Assembly (NCBI GenBank): GCA_903772945.1
Contig: CAICTM010000225.1
Span: 1-64,000 of the forward strand
Direction: 5' to 3'
Length of the DNA stretch: 64,000 bases
Source of the DNA: Seminavis robusta
Lineage: Eukaryota > Bacillariophyta > Bacillariophyceae > Naviculales > Naviculaceae
Shown: positions 20,084-31,386 of the stretch, piece after piece
How positions within the stretch are numbered: the first letter of the stretch is position 1
How the letters are laid out: every line of letters starts with the position of its first letter
Made by a program: the position numbers and the translations under genes
Notes under the pieces: generated by a model
Told to the model about the DNA's origin: nothing
The model's input: only the letters and a program-made list of their open reading frames with translations
The model's database searches: none

Positions 20084-20773
20084 CTACCTGACAAACTGCT
20101 GTACAAAGTCAGCTCCCAAACCGACTTTTTCGTAGTGTTTTTTGGCCAATTCTACTTTGGTGAATACATCATCGGCTCCGACGACATTTCCGTCGACATC
20201 GCAGTAGAGCAAGGATCCCGTGACATGAAAGAGAGTAATCATCTCGTCGACTCCTTCCGGGACCACGAGAGTATGGATTTCACCTGGAGGTTCAAAGACG
20301 TAACTTCCAGCTTGTGCTTCCCAATCATGTTCTAGATACTTCCAGCGCCCCTTCAAGACATGGCCATGGACAGGACCAGGATGACGATGACGAGACAGCA
20401 ATCCCGCGCCTTTGACTCGTAGTAAGTTCACGTAGTAGCCGCCGGATGTGCACAAACACAACGGACGAAACGAAACCGTGTCTGTCTGAGGAACCCACAG
20501 CAGTTCTTCGTCAACTTCCTCCGGCAATACTTGGGGCACAAAAATGTCGGGAAGGGCTTCCACTGGCTGAGGACCACGGTACGGCTCGAACGCTTCGTCC
20601 ACGGGGGCTTCACCACTCTTAGATTCCTCGCCGTTGGCCGTGGAAGCACACAGCTTCAACGTGCTCGCAACACTAACGCGACATGGGTTCAGCCTTCTAA
20701 TAAGAGAAAAACCAGAAGAAGGATCTATCGACACCAAGAACACTATCAGGAAGAATAACGCAAAGAACCTCAT
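20084..20773 (-). CDS. cupin dioxygenase of the 2,4'-dihydroxyacetophenone dioxygenase type
   Basis: A protein of 229 residues from ATG 20773. A hydrophobic leader (MRFFALFFLIVFLVSIDP) ends in SSGF-SLIRRL, similar to the AXA-F motif of diatom plastid precursors; secretion is the alternative. From residue 90 it is a compact cupin: WVPQTDTVSFRPLCL, GYYVNLLRVKGAGLLSRHRH, PGPVHGHVLKGRWKYLEHDW, GSYVFEPPGEIHTLVVP, MITLFHVTG and VFTKVELAKKHYEKVGLG. The metal-binding His of the family fit: two in RHRH (residues 129 and 131) and one 36 residues later in EIHT (167). Family members are mononuclear Fe(II) enzymes that cleave a C-C bond next to a carbonyl. The substrate here is unknown. The family is best known from bacteria, so transfer into the alga is possible. 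Confidence 0.8.
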   Translation of the reverse strand: MRFFALFFLIVFLVSIDPSSGFSLIRRLNPCRVSVASTLKLCASTANGEESKSGEAPVDEAFEPYRGPQPVEALPDIFVPQVLPEEVDEELLWVPQTDTVSFRPLCLCTSGGYYVNLLRVKGAGLLSRHRHPGPVHGHVLKGRWKYLEHDWEAQAGSYVFEPPGEIHTLVVPEGVDEMITLFHVTGSLLYCDVDGNVVGADDVFTKVELAKKHYEKVGLGADFVQQFVR

Positions 20774-21051
20774 ACTGTGCTACTTGGACCTCTCTGTTGC
20801 TCGTTCAATGCACCACCGGTAGCTTTGTCGCTGTCCTTTCCCGTTTGTGGAACCATCGCTATCTCGATCAGCCACACAATCTTAGGGTTGAGGAACTTCA
20901 ACTTGCGGGCTGGCGCAGCTGGAATTACTACTAGTAGGCAGAGCTGACTTGATACCTAAATTGGCGATAGGTCTTGAATGCTCGTGAGGAAGAGAGATTG
21001 GAACCTTCCAGTGTACAGTTGCTGCTGTGGAAAGTTGTTCTTTTTAGCTGC
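20774..21051. other. short intergenic stretch
   Basis: Upstream region of the cupin gene and downstream region of the LRR gene; no further feature. Confidence 0.4.
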
Positions 21052-21972
21052 TTAGCTACCGGCACAAGTACATTCCCTGCAAGAGCATCCCACAGGATCC
21101 ACAGGAAATGAATCCAGCAAGCAATCAACTTGTATCTCAATCAAACCTGGGTTGGCACAAAGGCTGCTGGGCACACTTCCCGACAACTGGTTGTTGCTGA
21201 GGTATAGCTCGTTCAAGTGAGTCAATGCTTCCATCTCAGAGGGTGTGATGCTGGAAAAGGAGTTGTAAGCCAAACCCAATGCCATCAATTTTGTCAGTAA
21301 TCCAATCTCAGAGGGCAAACAGTTTGATAGCTGGTTGTAAGACAGCCACACAATGCTCAAGTTGGTCAGAAAGCCAATTTCAGAAGGTATACTGTCTGAC
21401 AAAATGTTATGGTGAACGCTCAAAACCGACATTTGTGTCAACAACCCCAGTTCCGTAGGAAGCCCATTGGTTAGCTTGTTATTGTACAAAAACAGTCCAG
21501 TCAACTCTGTCAATAACCCAATCTCGGAGGGAACTCTGTTGGATAGCTCGTTCCCAAACATGTTCAAGGCTTTCAGAGAAGTGAGACATCCAATCTCAGA
21601 GGGGATGTCGCCAAAGATATCTCCCAATCCCAGAAACAAGTGTGTGAGCTCGGTTAGGAATCCGATTTCTGTAGGAATGGTTCCGGAAAGCTCAGAACCC
21701 ACTTGAGAAATTCTGTATGTAGTTCCAACCTCATAGGTTGTGCCAAAAAGGTCCACGGACTCTGGGGTTGTTGCAGCTGTGGCTGTCGCTGTGGCTGTTG
21801 GAGCTGAAGTCGGCGGTCTGGTAGTCACATTGTCATTGAGCCGTCTTCTTGCACTTTTGGTCTTTTGAACTTGACGACGAACAGCGCCGCTGAAACCAAG
21901 GATGCTCTCAGCAATGCCAACCACAAGTGCGACCGACCCAGTCACGCTGATTGCACGAATGGATTTCTCCAT
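21052..21972 (-). CDS. plant-type LRR protein with N-terminal membrane anchor
   Basis: A protein of 306 residues from ATG 21972. A hydrophobic segment (about residues 8-30, ISVTGSVALVVGIAESILGF) is followed by a basic patch and a Thr/Ala/Pro linker (TATATATAATTP). Leucine-rich repeats of about 24 residues then run from residue 90 to 270, with the consensus PSEIGLLTELTGLFLYNNKL; about eight repeats can be counted. A Cys-rich cap (CANPGLIEIQVDCLLDSF, CSCRECTCAG) closes the chain. The layout suggests an anchored protein with an extracellular LRR domain, or a secreted one if the hydrophobic segment is cleaved. There is no kinase domain. Ligand unknown. The repeats resemble those of the larger LRR protein at 36330. 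Confidence 0.75.
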   Translation of the reverse strand: MEKSIRAISVTGSVALVVGIAESILGFSGAVRRQVQKTKSARRRLNDNVTTRPPTSAPTATATATAATTPESVDLFGTTYEVGTTYRISQVGSELSGTIPTEIGFLTELTHLFLGLGDIFGDIPSEIGCLTSLKALNMFGNELSNRVPSEIGLLTELTGLFLYNNKLTNGLPTELGLLTQMSVLSVHHNILSDSIPSEIGFLTNLSIVWLSYNQLSNCLPSEIGLLTKLMALGLAYNSFSSITPSEMEALTHLNELYLSNNQLSGSVPSSLCANPGLIEIQVDCLLDSFPVDPVGCSCRECTCAGS

Positions 21973-22548
21973 CTCACCACTCTAGGTTGTTCTATTGAAG
22001 GGGATCAAACAAACGTTCCAATGTCCGCGACAAAAGAGAGCAAAACGGCTAGCTAGAGAGTAGGAACATGTATGATATTAGCTGTAGCTAGCTAGCTAGC
22101 TGCCGGTAGGTTTTAAGAGGCTAGCGCTGTTGCTTCGAGGGTTTGCATCGGCCAGGATGTTTTGGAGGGTTTGTTGAGGTGTGCTACAAGTCCTGTCTTT
22201 TGTTGAGTGACTCAGTCAGTCATGAACATCTGGATGATCTTCGAAGGATCCGTCAACTCAAAAAGATTTTCTGACGCTATCGTGGCACCAGACCGTGGGA
22301 CTTGTGTCATTGCCCCGAGCAATCAAGGGAAGGCATTGTTACACTTGTTGATTGATCATTCTTCCTTGGCTTCCGCCTATGAGCTGTCAACAAAGGAGAA
22401 AGCAAGTCCGCAGGATTGCATTCCATGCTACTCTGTCAGCATTGCAAGGTTGACTGCCATGTACAAAAGAGTTAACCTGATTTCCTCATAATATACTTGT
22501 AGACAAGCTGACAAGCTGACAAGCTCACAGCTTCGTCTTCTCTTGAAC
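21973..22548. other. divergent promoter region
   Basis: Lies between the minus-strand LRR gene and the plus-strand Mpv17-like gene. It holds ctagctagctagc near 22085-22101. A short open frame at 22222-22491 has no known match. Confidence 0.45.
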
Positions 22549-23943
22549 ATGACGAACTCTAAAACAACGCTGCGACTGCTTCTTTGTTTCTCAGGTTTTT
22601 GTGCTCGTGCTGCATTTTCCTTTACACCCTTGACTCTGCCTATCCATACTGGTACCGGTATACATAGCTGTGGTCAACCAGCATTGCTTGCAAAGAAGAA
22701 CGTACTAGTACTGCATCCACAAGTCCGTGCACCTGCACCTCCCACCACCAGCACACAGCTTCAGTTGGGATTGGATCCTCACAATTTCTGGATTACGCAG
22801 CAAGCTGCAGAAGCTGGTGGCAGTCTCTTGCAAGCCTATGGCGACTTACTAAGGCACAATCCCATTGCTACAAAGGGAATCACAGCCGCCATTTTGGCTG
22901 CCTCCGGTGACGCCATTGCCCAGTGGCGATCCGACAGCGAGGAATACGATCCCATTCGAGGTGCTGGATTCTTCGTCTTTGGCGCACTCTACACAGGCGT
23001 CTTTCAGCATTTTTGGTTCGAATTCATGAACACTCACATTCATGATTGGGGCGACGCTTTGGGAATATGGGGACCTGAACGAGTGTCTTTTCCGGTACAA
23101 GATGTCGTCGATAAGTGGAGCGAATGGTGGAAGTACTTTGATGTCGTCACGCAGCTCGAACAACCACCTTCGTCAGAAGCATTGGCTGCTGCCAAGGTCG
23201 CATTCAACCAGTTTCTAACCATACCATTCGTATACATGCCACTCTTCTTCACTTTCACTGGTTTCATCAGTGGCCTAGACTCAAACGAATCAATGGCCAG
23301 AGCAGAGTCCCTCTACTTTCCGCTACTGCAACGAAACTGGCTCTTTTGGCTGCCCATGCAGTTCCTACAGTTCCTTGTCATTCCTGCCGACTACCAAATC
23401 CCTTTTATTTCGGCAGCTAGTTTGGTTTGGACAGTCATTCTTTCATCGATTGGAGCCGGGTCTGCTCCTCCCGTGGCTCCGTCACAGATTGTTGCCTACG
23501 AAACCATTACCGCAACCAGTGGTGTCAACGCTGGAGACGAAATTGTCACCGTTTTACCGGTAGAACCTGGAGATGCCAACACCATTACCGATAATGTCCG
23601 CCTAGAAGATGTCATTCCCACAACGATCATGGCCAACGCAACGACAAGTGTGGTGGACCCCATCACCAAGTGGACTGCAGGGGGACTCACGGCTGGTCTC
23701 TTGGCGTCAGCTGCCGATGAAGGAGTCCTGGGAGCTGCTGTGGGAGCTTTCGTCGATGCCGATCCTGGAGTTGGAGTCGCAGCCGTCACCGTGGCGGCTG
23801 GATTGGGAAGCTATCTAGCGGCTTCCGCTGCCCAAAGCAATCAAACGGATGCAACCCAAGTGGATTCTGATGCTGATTCTGATCATATCGACACCGTTTT
23901 TGGAAAAAAATTCAGCGCCGCTACCAATGCCACACTCTCCTAA
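22549..23943 (+). CDS. Mpv17/PMP22-family membrane protein, organelle-targeted
   Basis: The start is ATG 22549 (MTNSKTTLRLLLCFSGF); the two preceding codons begin with TTG. The leader ends in ARA-AFSF, close to the ASAF motif that directs diatom proteins through the secretory route into the plastid. The Mpv17/PMP22 domain spans about residues 90-295: YGDLLRHNPIATKGITAAIL, SGDAIAQW, DPIRGAGFFVFGALYTGVFQ, a helix with AFNQFLTIPFVYMPLFF, and the family signature NWLFWLPMQFLQFLVIPADY. These are four-helix proteins of mitochondrial, peroxisomal or plastid inner membranes, with proposed channel roles. Unusual here is a 165-residue Ala/Val/Gly-rich extension after the domain, with a second hydrophobic stretch (ASAADEGVLGAAVGAFV), and a gap between the first and second domain helices longer than usual. 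Confidence 0.85.
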   Translation: MTNSKTTLRLLLCFSGFCARAAFSFTPLTLPIHTGTGIHSCGQPALLAKKNVLVLHPQVRAPAPPTTSTQLQLGLDPHNFWITQQAAEAGGSLLQAYGDLLRHNPIATKGITAAILAASGDAIAQWRSDSEEYDPIRGAGFFVFGALYTGVFQHFWFEFMNTHIHDWGDALGIWGPERVSFPVQDVVDKWSEWWKYFDVVTQLEQPPSSEALAAAKVAFNQFLTIPFVYMPLFFTFTGFISGLDSNESMARAESLYFPLLQRNWLFWLPMQFLQFLVIPADYQIPFISAASLVWTVILSSIGAGSAPPVAPSQIVAYETITATSGVNAGDEIVTVLPVEPGDANTITDNVRLEDVIPTTIMANATTSVVDPITKWTAGGLTAGLLASAADEGVLGAAVGAFVDADPGVGVAAVTVAAGLGSYLAASAAQSNQTDATQVDSDADSDHIDTVFGKKFSAATNATLS

Positions 23944-24295
23944 TTAGTGCAGAGAACGGTGGCTTAAAATTCATTAATCCATGAGTGTACAGCAGGATAG
24001 ATCGATCGTTTGTAACAATTCGCTAATTTGCAAATGCATGGATCCTACCGGTACAATACTTCTCACGTTGATTGCGAGCAACAACAAATCTGGCCACGTT
24101 GGGAAGACCACAATGGGGAAGCGCTATCGATTCGATTCGATTGTCAATCTCAGTGCATGCCGAGGATCAGGGCGTCATAAAAGACATTGCTTTCTCTGTG
24201 CCACCATCGTCCTCTTTTTTCGGTACCGGTTTAGTCGATACCGGTAGACAGTTTGTGCTGGGCGTTCGCGTGCGTGCACGTGGCATCCGTCTGCT
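23944..24295. other. intergenic between convergent genes
   Basis: No gene. A ggtaccggt...accggta pair of words lies at 24223-24245. Confidence 0.5.
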
Positions 24296-27200
24296 CTACG
24301 GTTCAACGATGTCAGGATGCTGCTCTTCTGCAGATTCGTCACCGAATGCCTCCTCTTCCTCAATCTGTTTGACCATTTCTGCAACAACGTCCTTTCCCTT
24401 GGCAACCCATTCAGCCCTGTTTGCAGTAGCATAGCTCAGATTTTCATCGCTGGATACACCAAACACTCCACAGTCTCGAAGCTTTTCCGAAAGTGGGATG
24501 ATATAAAAGTCAAAGAACCCTGAAGCGACAAGGACAAGGAGAGTCGTAGGGTAAGTGTGAGGCGAGGTGACATTGACACTTGTGCGAGCGACCTGGTGCC
24601 ACTTATCCAACCAGGCAGGCACTCACCAATCTCGCCTTCATACCAGAAATCGACAGGATTGGTATCCGATCTCCCATCCTTGTAGGCCCGATGCATCTCA
24701 CGAAAGAGGTTGAAGTTCCATTGTCGGTAGACGTGCCAATGCTGCATCGTGTGGGACACTGGAAAAAGCAAGCATTAGCTGAAGTTGGTTTCCACAACAC
24801 AATGCCTTCGTTCTTCATCGTAGCTTACCATCGGCGGCTTGAATGACATGCTCGATTACTATCGTTGCTTTCCTGTTGATTGCAGCATGATTGGACTCCG
24901 AATACGTCTCGGAGGAGGTAGTGTCAGACTCGGTTTCGTCGGATTTGGCAGAAAATGCTTTTTGCCACCGATTGTTGCGGAGGGCTTTGAGTTCCTTATC
25001 ACCGAGATCAGTCTAAAGAAGGAAGGAGGGTACCAACAACGTTTGTTAGAGCCGAGCAGATGGCTAGCTATCATTCAAAATAGGTTCGGTCAGACAATTG
25101 GAACTTACCGCCATGACACTGTTGATAATCAACGAGCGGAATCGTTCCAGCTCTTTGTGGTCAGAACAGATCATCTTTCGAAGATCATTGAATCGCGACT
25201 TTGAAAAGAGCTTCCATGCCAGGTCAAAGGAGTTCTGGAGATCATATTGCATTCAACAGCTGAATGTCAGTCCAGCACTCGACCTCGTTACAGTCACGCT
25301 GATTCGAATTTACGTACCTGCTCGGCAACGCTGCGGTTCCTGTACTTGCTCCCTAAAACTTTGTTTTCCTCTGCCATTCTTCCATTGGGAACGCCAGGAT
25401 GATCCTGAAGAATTTGGTTCAAAAAGGGGCGGCAAGATTAGCTATGCAAGGCACTAACAAACGATAGAACATTTGTTGGGTTGAGACTAGACAATTCCAT
25501 CGGTCTCTTGACGTCAAAACTTACTACGTCATGTATGAGTGCAGAGAACAAGATTGCAAAATGTGTCATAGGATCGGAGGTTATGCCTGCAAGTTTCGTT
25601 AGCAAAAAGGTTAGATGTTGCGACGCGGAGCATTGCGAGTAGCGGGCAATCGACTCGTCGAACTTACCGTATGTGTGGCTGCACGAACCAGGGCAGTGCG
25701 GGACGATGTTAGCGCACAGCTGCCACAAGTTAGCCCGCTATCACATGAAAAATATAGGGGGAAACTTACTCGTGTAGTTTCTCCGCTTTGAAGCTTTGTC
25801 GCGTAGTAGGGGAAGTCTCTAGATCGGCTGCGGCGTTGATCCGGCTCAAATATTTGGTAGCGGCCATGACCACATGGCTTGCATGCTGGAAATCTGGTGA
25901 AATGGATATGAGCATGGCATGGTCAACGCAGCAACGGTTGAGCATGGGTTGCAGCCATCCTGGCAAGACTTACTGTGGAAGGGGTTATCTTGGTACAAGT
26001 CTGCAATGCCAGCCACGAGCTCCATCAGTTGTTCTTTGACAACTTGGGGAATCTCCACAGCCTCTGCATCTCCTCGGTGAATAGCTATCCTTCGGTCAAA
26101 CTGGGGCAACATGATGATTTCCTTAACCTTGAAAGGCAGAAGCAAGAGATACAATGTGAGGACTAGCACAGACGACGTTCCACCACCGAACACCGAGACA
26201 GGATTGAGAAGACAGAATGCTTGGTGAGACCGGGTCGGCAACTCACCTCCTCGAGAGGCATCTGGGGGTTGCTTGAAATGCTGTAATCCATGGCATCCGT
26301 GCTAGGCCTATTGTTAACGGAGGAGTTTGAAATCCTGCCAATGGGACCAGGGGCAACCCGACAAGCAACAATTTCCCGAAGCACAGCTAGCAGAACTTGA
26401 GCATTCCAGCGAACGAGTCGCTTCCGTTGCTCGCTTGCAGAAGATTTCCTCTTGGCCCAGATATGATGATCCGCATCGAAGGTTTCACTTTGTTCCTCAG
26501 TCTCAACTCGGTTCATTCCGTAGACAAGCCAATAAGTGGACAGAGCCCCAACGCCTTTTGCAAAAACCGAGTCCTCGCGCTTTTCAACCCAGCTTCCTTT
26601 GCCTTCCTTCCTAAGTGCCTCAGCGCATGCTTCTGACAGGTGGATTTTCCCTGCTTCACCCATGCTTTCCATCTTCCCTGTCCTGTTCACAACATCGCCA
26701 AATAGCCTACACGGCAAGAACGAGACAAACGTTGTCAGCACCTGCCTGCCACAGTCCTACCCACAGAACGACGTTTTGTTTGCTGGCACTTACTGAAACC
26801 TGGCTCCCTGTTTCAAGGCAAAAACCGCAAGGGTTTGAGTACGGGAACTCCAAGCCAAACAGGCAAACAAGCAATCATGGAATCGTACCTTTCCTCTCAT
26901 GAAGCCTCCTGTTACAGCCCCACTGTTCATCCCTATCCGGAGGTTCAACTCGGAAGTATCGGGGCCGAAAGTAATCTCCAATTCACTCACTAGACGATGC
27001 ATTCGAGCCATGCAATCAAGGGCGAATCTGGAAGCACGAACGGCATGGTCTTTTTGAGAGTTGGGAATGCCCGCCACAGCAGCTGCGTAGGACAGGTTGC
27101 GCAACGAAATAGTTAGTGCCGATGCCTCAATGGACGCCATAAAAAAACCTATGACCGAATGTACGTACTATAGGAATCGCCCACTGGGAAAACAACGTGA

Positions 27201-30189
27201 TAAACAGGGTGTAAGGACTTCCGTCAAAGCATGGCAATCGTTCGCGGAGTAGATTATTTTTCCGTACCAGTCTCAATTTTGAGAATGCGACGCCTCTCGC
27301 AAATTTGATCAAACTCAGCAAAGATAGCTTCCAGCAGCTGAAATACATGCGTGGGCTCTCGCATGGACGCCCACTTTGAAAATCCTACGGTAGAACGAAG
27401 GAAAGTCAAAGAGTGCGTAAGTAAGTCTTACCAGGTACTTGGTCCTCACGAGGTCTGCACTCCCAACAACCCAACTCACCAACAATGTCACACTTGACAA
27501 CCGTCTGTACAGAAAGCGTACATGAGCAAGGGAAAATGTAGTTTTACCGATTCCTGCTATCAAGCAAGCATGCATGCATCAGAACTGCAGGCTGTGTACT
27601 CACCGTTTCGAGAAACAGATCCGGCAGTGGCTCCTCCGAATCTTCCTGTTCTTCTCTCTTCTCAAACAGTTTGGGTCCGGTAAAGATTGATACGGCCGCG
27701 ATGCAGTCGAGACTGAGCATGATACTGGTATAGAGGCGGACGTACGCCTCGTTGATGGACTCGGAAAGTAGAAAAATGGCCGCACGGAACCCCACAATGA
27801 CCACGTGCGATGCCAAGAGAGTAGCGTAGTTCCGAGCTCCATTCCGATCTTCTCGTGTCCTGGCGAGGAACGCCAAGAACAATCCGTACAAACAAAAAAC
27901 GGAAAAGAAGAGAAAGGTTGCCATGGCCCAGAATGGATTTGCCGACTCGCAAAAGGCGGCTGCCGAGACAATAGTAGCACCGTGTTCATTCTGGTTGGAC
28001 GTGAGTTCAAAAGCTGTGGATTGTTTGGAAGGATGAACCAGTGTCCATGACAATGTGACGGCGCCGAGGAATCCCATACCGACCAGGACCGCCAAACGAA
28101 TAGTCCTCGTGGATAACCTAACTCGATGCATGGCATTGCCTCTGCGCACAGCATGACTAATGGCATCGACCTTGACAATGACAGGTGTCAATTCCATGGC
28201 GTAGCCCAGATTGGAAAACCAATACGGGGTGGGACAGAGTGCATCGGTGGGTGGAAATGTGAGAAGGAATGCTCCTACCGCCACCAAGAAGAGTCCTCCC
28301 AGGACCGCATAGAGAATCCCGAGCTGCGTATGGTACATGATCTTTGTAGTTCGTCGACGGTTGGCCGCAATGGCGGCACTGGTAACGAGCAAGAGTGCGA
28401 AAATGGACATCACCATGGCCGCAATCTGATCGACCGTGCCTTGGATATTGACATTTTCAATCACTCGGGGAAACGTCTTTGGCATGTAGGATTGTTGAAT
28501 CCAGCCCAGATTTTCGGCGACAAACTCGCAGGTGGCATCTCGTAAGTCAAAGTTCCATTTATCGGTTCCTCGCTGCAACCAGTTTTCGAATATTTGGCTG
28601 TATTGTATATTGTCGATTTCGAATCGTTCAATGAACAAATGTGCCGGACTCCATAGCGCTTCATCCATGTCTGGATTTTCTCCGGCATCCCGCAATGACA
28701 CAGCCATGACCTTGAGAAGTGGATTGGGTGGATCCTGGCAAGCGCCTCTTGGATCTCCCGCCTGTTCTGCGATATTATCCATCTTGTCAAGGCATCGTGC
28801 GGTAATGTCATTATTAATTTTGTGCTGTAGACACGTGCTTGTGGCCGGTGGTAGATTGACGGGTGTGAGCTGTGAATCGGTGCCTACCCATAGTTCATTG
28901 AGTGGATCTGGTTTAAACCAAACCCCAATGGTGTGTGCCTTTGTCGCATTGGCGGCCAAGTTGATTTGAAGGAGTTCACTGTAGGAGTACTGAATGGGTT
29001 GTAGTGGAATATCGAGCCATACCAGTTTTTGGACCGTGTTGTAGCTCCAGTCACATGGATAATCGAGAAAGACTCCAGTGCAAGATGAATCATTGGTGAA
29101 GGTACTACTGCTGGTAGTAGTAGTGTCACAATTTGGGTGTGGTCGAAAGTATCCAGTGTAAAGTCCAGGAGCAAAGTACAAGTCTCCTTCTTGTGGATTC
29201 AAGGGAGGTCTTGCTGCCACTGTGTTGTCGTGTGTGCTGTTGTTGTTGTCACAATTGTTGGGTGACACTTGCATACAGTAGTCTCTCCAAGTGGTTGGAA
29301 ACTGGAATATATTTGCCAGTTTTCCTTGGTTGTGTTTTCCTTGTAGTCCATGAAAAGATGTGAGTGAAGGATCATACTGTGCAGTTCTATCGGGAATGAC
29401 GATATCTTCTTGACCAGAGACTCCCAAACTGGTTGGTCTTAGAATGATTCCTTGATCTTGAAGTTTTCTTAAGAGTGGGACTTCGTCGTTTTTCCATACT
29501 TCTGGAATCACATTGGCGCATCCTCTGTTTCTGTTGTTGGCACTTTCAATGGTATCAATGGTTGTATCCATGTTGGTGCAAACCCCTCCCAATTGGTGAG
29601 CAGTTTTCAGTGCTTGAAAGTTGTTGGCTCCCACTGAATCACTTGAATTGGTACTACTAGTAGTACTAGTACTAGTGGTAGTGCTTGAAGTTGGCCAATC
29701 CCATTTGTTTTGTTGGTTATAAAAGTCCGCATTGAGATTTGCTTGACCCACTTCAATGGAAACAGGAACTTGCAGGACTTCACTTAGAAGAATCTGCAAG
29801 ATCCAAGCGGCCATAAACGAGGATTCCCAGTTGGCAACGGACAATCGAACCTCCGGATAAGAAAACGTTGGTTTTTCACAGTGGCCTTTTAGGAAAGCTT
29901 CAGGAGGATCTTCACTTCCACACACTCTGACATATGCTTGATCATTGGCACGATCTTTGGCAAGATGCTGGAAATGCTGCAAACAACCGCCAGAATGAAA
30001 CGGATTGCTGCAAAATCCATCCAAGCAGGAAGATCCAGTTCTTAGTACCAATTCACAGTAAGGGTCACTTTCACAAGGCACTGCTCCTTCAGTCTTATCC
30101 ACTTGTAACAATAGCACTACTAGTAGCATTAACAGATGGAGGAGCATGTTGTTGTTGTTGTTGACTACAGAGAGCAATCTCATGGTCAT
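24296..30189 (-). CDS. seven-helix receptor fused to nucleotide cyclase and cyclic-nucleotide phosphodiesterase
   Basis: A 16-exon gene coding for 1,504 residues; every junction is GT-AG and the frame closes. Exons, in reading order: 30189-27604, 27504-27480, 27384-27268, 27183-27169, 27082-26889, 26807-26794, 26706-26247, 26127-25974, 25893-25770, 25678-25668, 25586-25525, 25404-25318, 25234-25109, 25012-24829, 24758-24627, 24519-24296. Domains: signal peptide (1-35); Cys-rich ectodomain (to about 585) with a segment like a periplasmic-type binding fold (VRLSVANWESSFMAAWILQI, residues 114-133); seven hydrophobic helices between about 588 and 838, like class C GPCRs; class III cyclase 863-1070 with metal-binding D868 (CDIVGF) and D912 (VGDSY) and E908 (KIET), which favours GTP; PDE catalytic domain about 1140-1495 with HNFQH (1188-1192), HDVDH (1252-1256), and D1386 in AADVSH. 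Likely a surface receptor that both makes and degrades cGMP or cAMP. Ligand unknown. Confidence 0.9.
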
Positions 30190-31356
30190 GGTGGGGTATC
30201 TCAACTCAACTATACTTTTTATGAATTGGATGTCAGGCCTGACTGTTGGATATTGCTGTTTGGGTAGCTTTTGTACCGTTTTTGTGCTAGAATGACTTGC
30301 CTTCTCTCAAATGGCCACTGACAAAGAACGGATTTAAGAATATTCACAGTAGGAGTACTACGGAGCTACGGAGCACTCCTCGAACTAAGGAATGCTATCG
30401 ATCATTATCTCCTTTCTGGAGTTGTCCAAGACAAAAAGACCGCGACTGAACATGTGCTCTAAATCTACTTTTCCTCAACGTAAGCAAAAAGGCTGCTTGG
30501 CTACAACATCGTTCTGCACTTTAAGACTGACTTGAAGCTTTCCAGAACCACCAACTTATTAGCCAAGGCGACATCGTTAGATTCATCATTCCACCGGTAC
30601 ATACCGTACAGTACAGTACAGCAGTACAGGATGAGAGCTCGTGCATTATTGTGGCGAAACGCGAAAGACGAAAGACGCGAGCTCCAAGCTGCTCCAGGAG
30701 TACTTCGGTTCTGCAAGCTAAAGCTAGAAAGGTGCACGGGCCCGATTGACACAGCCAAAGAGAACAAAAAATCAAGGTTGTGGTCGTGCGGTACATGTAC
30801 TAGTAGTCTTGCTGTTGCGGTCCAGTCCATGCAAGCAATACCGTACCACACCATGCCTATTCGGGCTAGCTGCGTTGGTCGCTCAAATGGATCCCAAGCT
30901 TGAGCAAAATGAGGAACAGCAGCCTGCACTGACTACAATACTACAATGTCGCAGCCAGGTCATACCGTTACCAGCCAGCCAAGCTGGCTACCGGTATAGG
31001 TTTGGTACTTGTGGTGTGCCAGGAGTGAGTCGAGTCGTCCGAAGCAAAATCAGGGAAACAGTTCCTCCGGACTTGACTCAATTGGATTGTACCATTCGGG
31101 AAGAGCTAAAGTCAAGCATGTCATCCGCCAACATGCTGTAGTGGGCAACCAACTACATCGTAGTGTCCACTCCTTCAGTCTTCTCGTGCTGCAGTGCGGT
31201 GGACGCACATCACGCCCAATCCTCCAATTTCATCCACGCACCCGCTGCTTCACTCGCTCCGATGTCGAGTTATTCTTGTGGTCGTTCTCTTGTTCTCCTT
31301 GCCTTCGATCCAAGACCTTCTGGATTCCTGAAGGGTTTCATTGAAGACCTACACGG

Positions 31357-31386
31357 CTCCCGGCCTTACGCTGACTTAGGCTTGAT
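31357..31386 (-). repeat. partial copy of the tRNA-Met gene
   Basis: Thirty bases identical to 31741-31770. On the minus strand they correspond to the 3' part of the tRNA intron, the 3' anticodon stem strand, the variable loop and the 5' strand of the T stem. The acceptor stem and the T loop are missing, so it cannot be a working tRNA. Confidence 0.8.
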
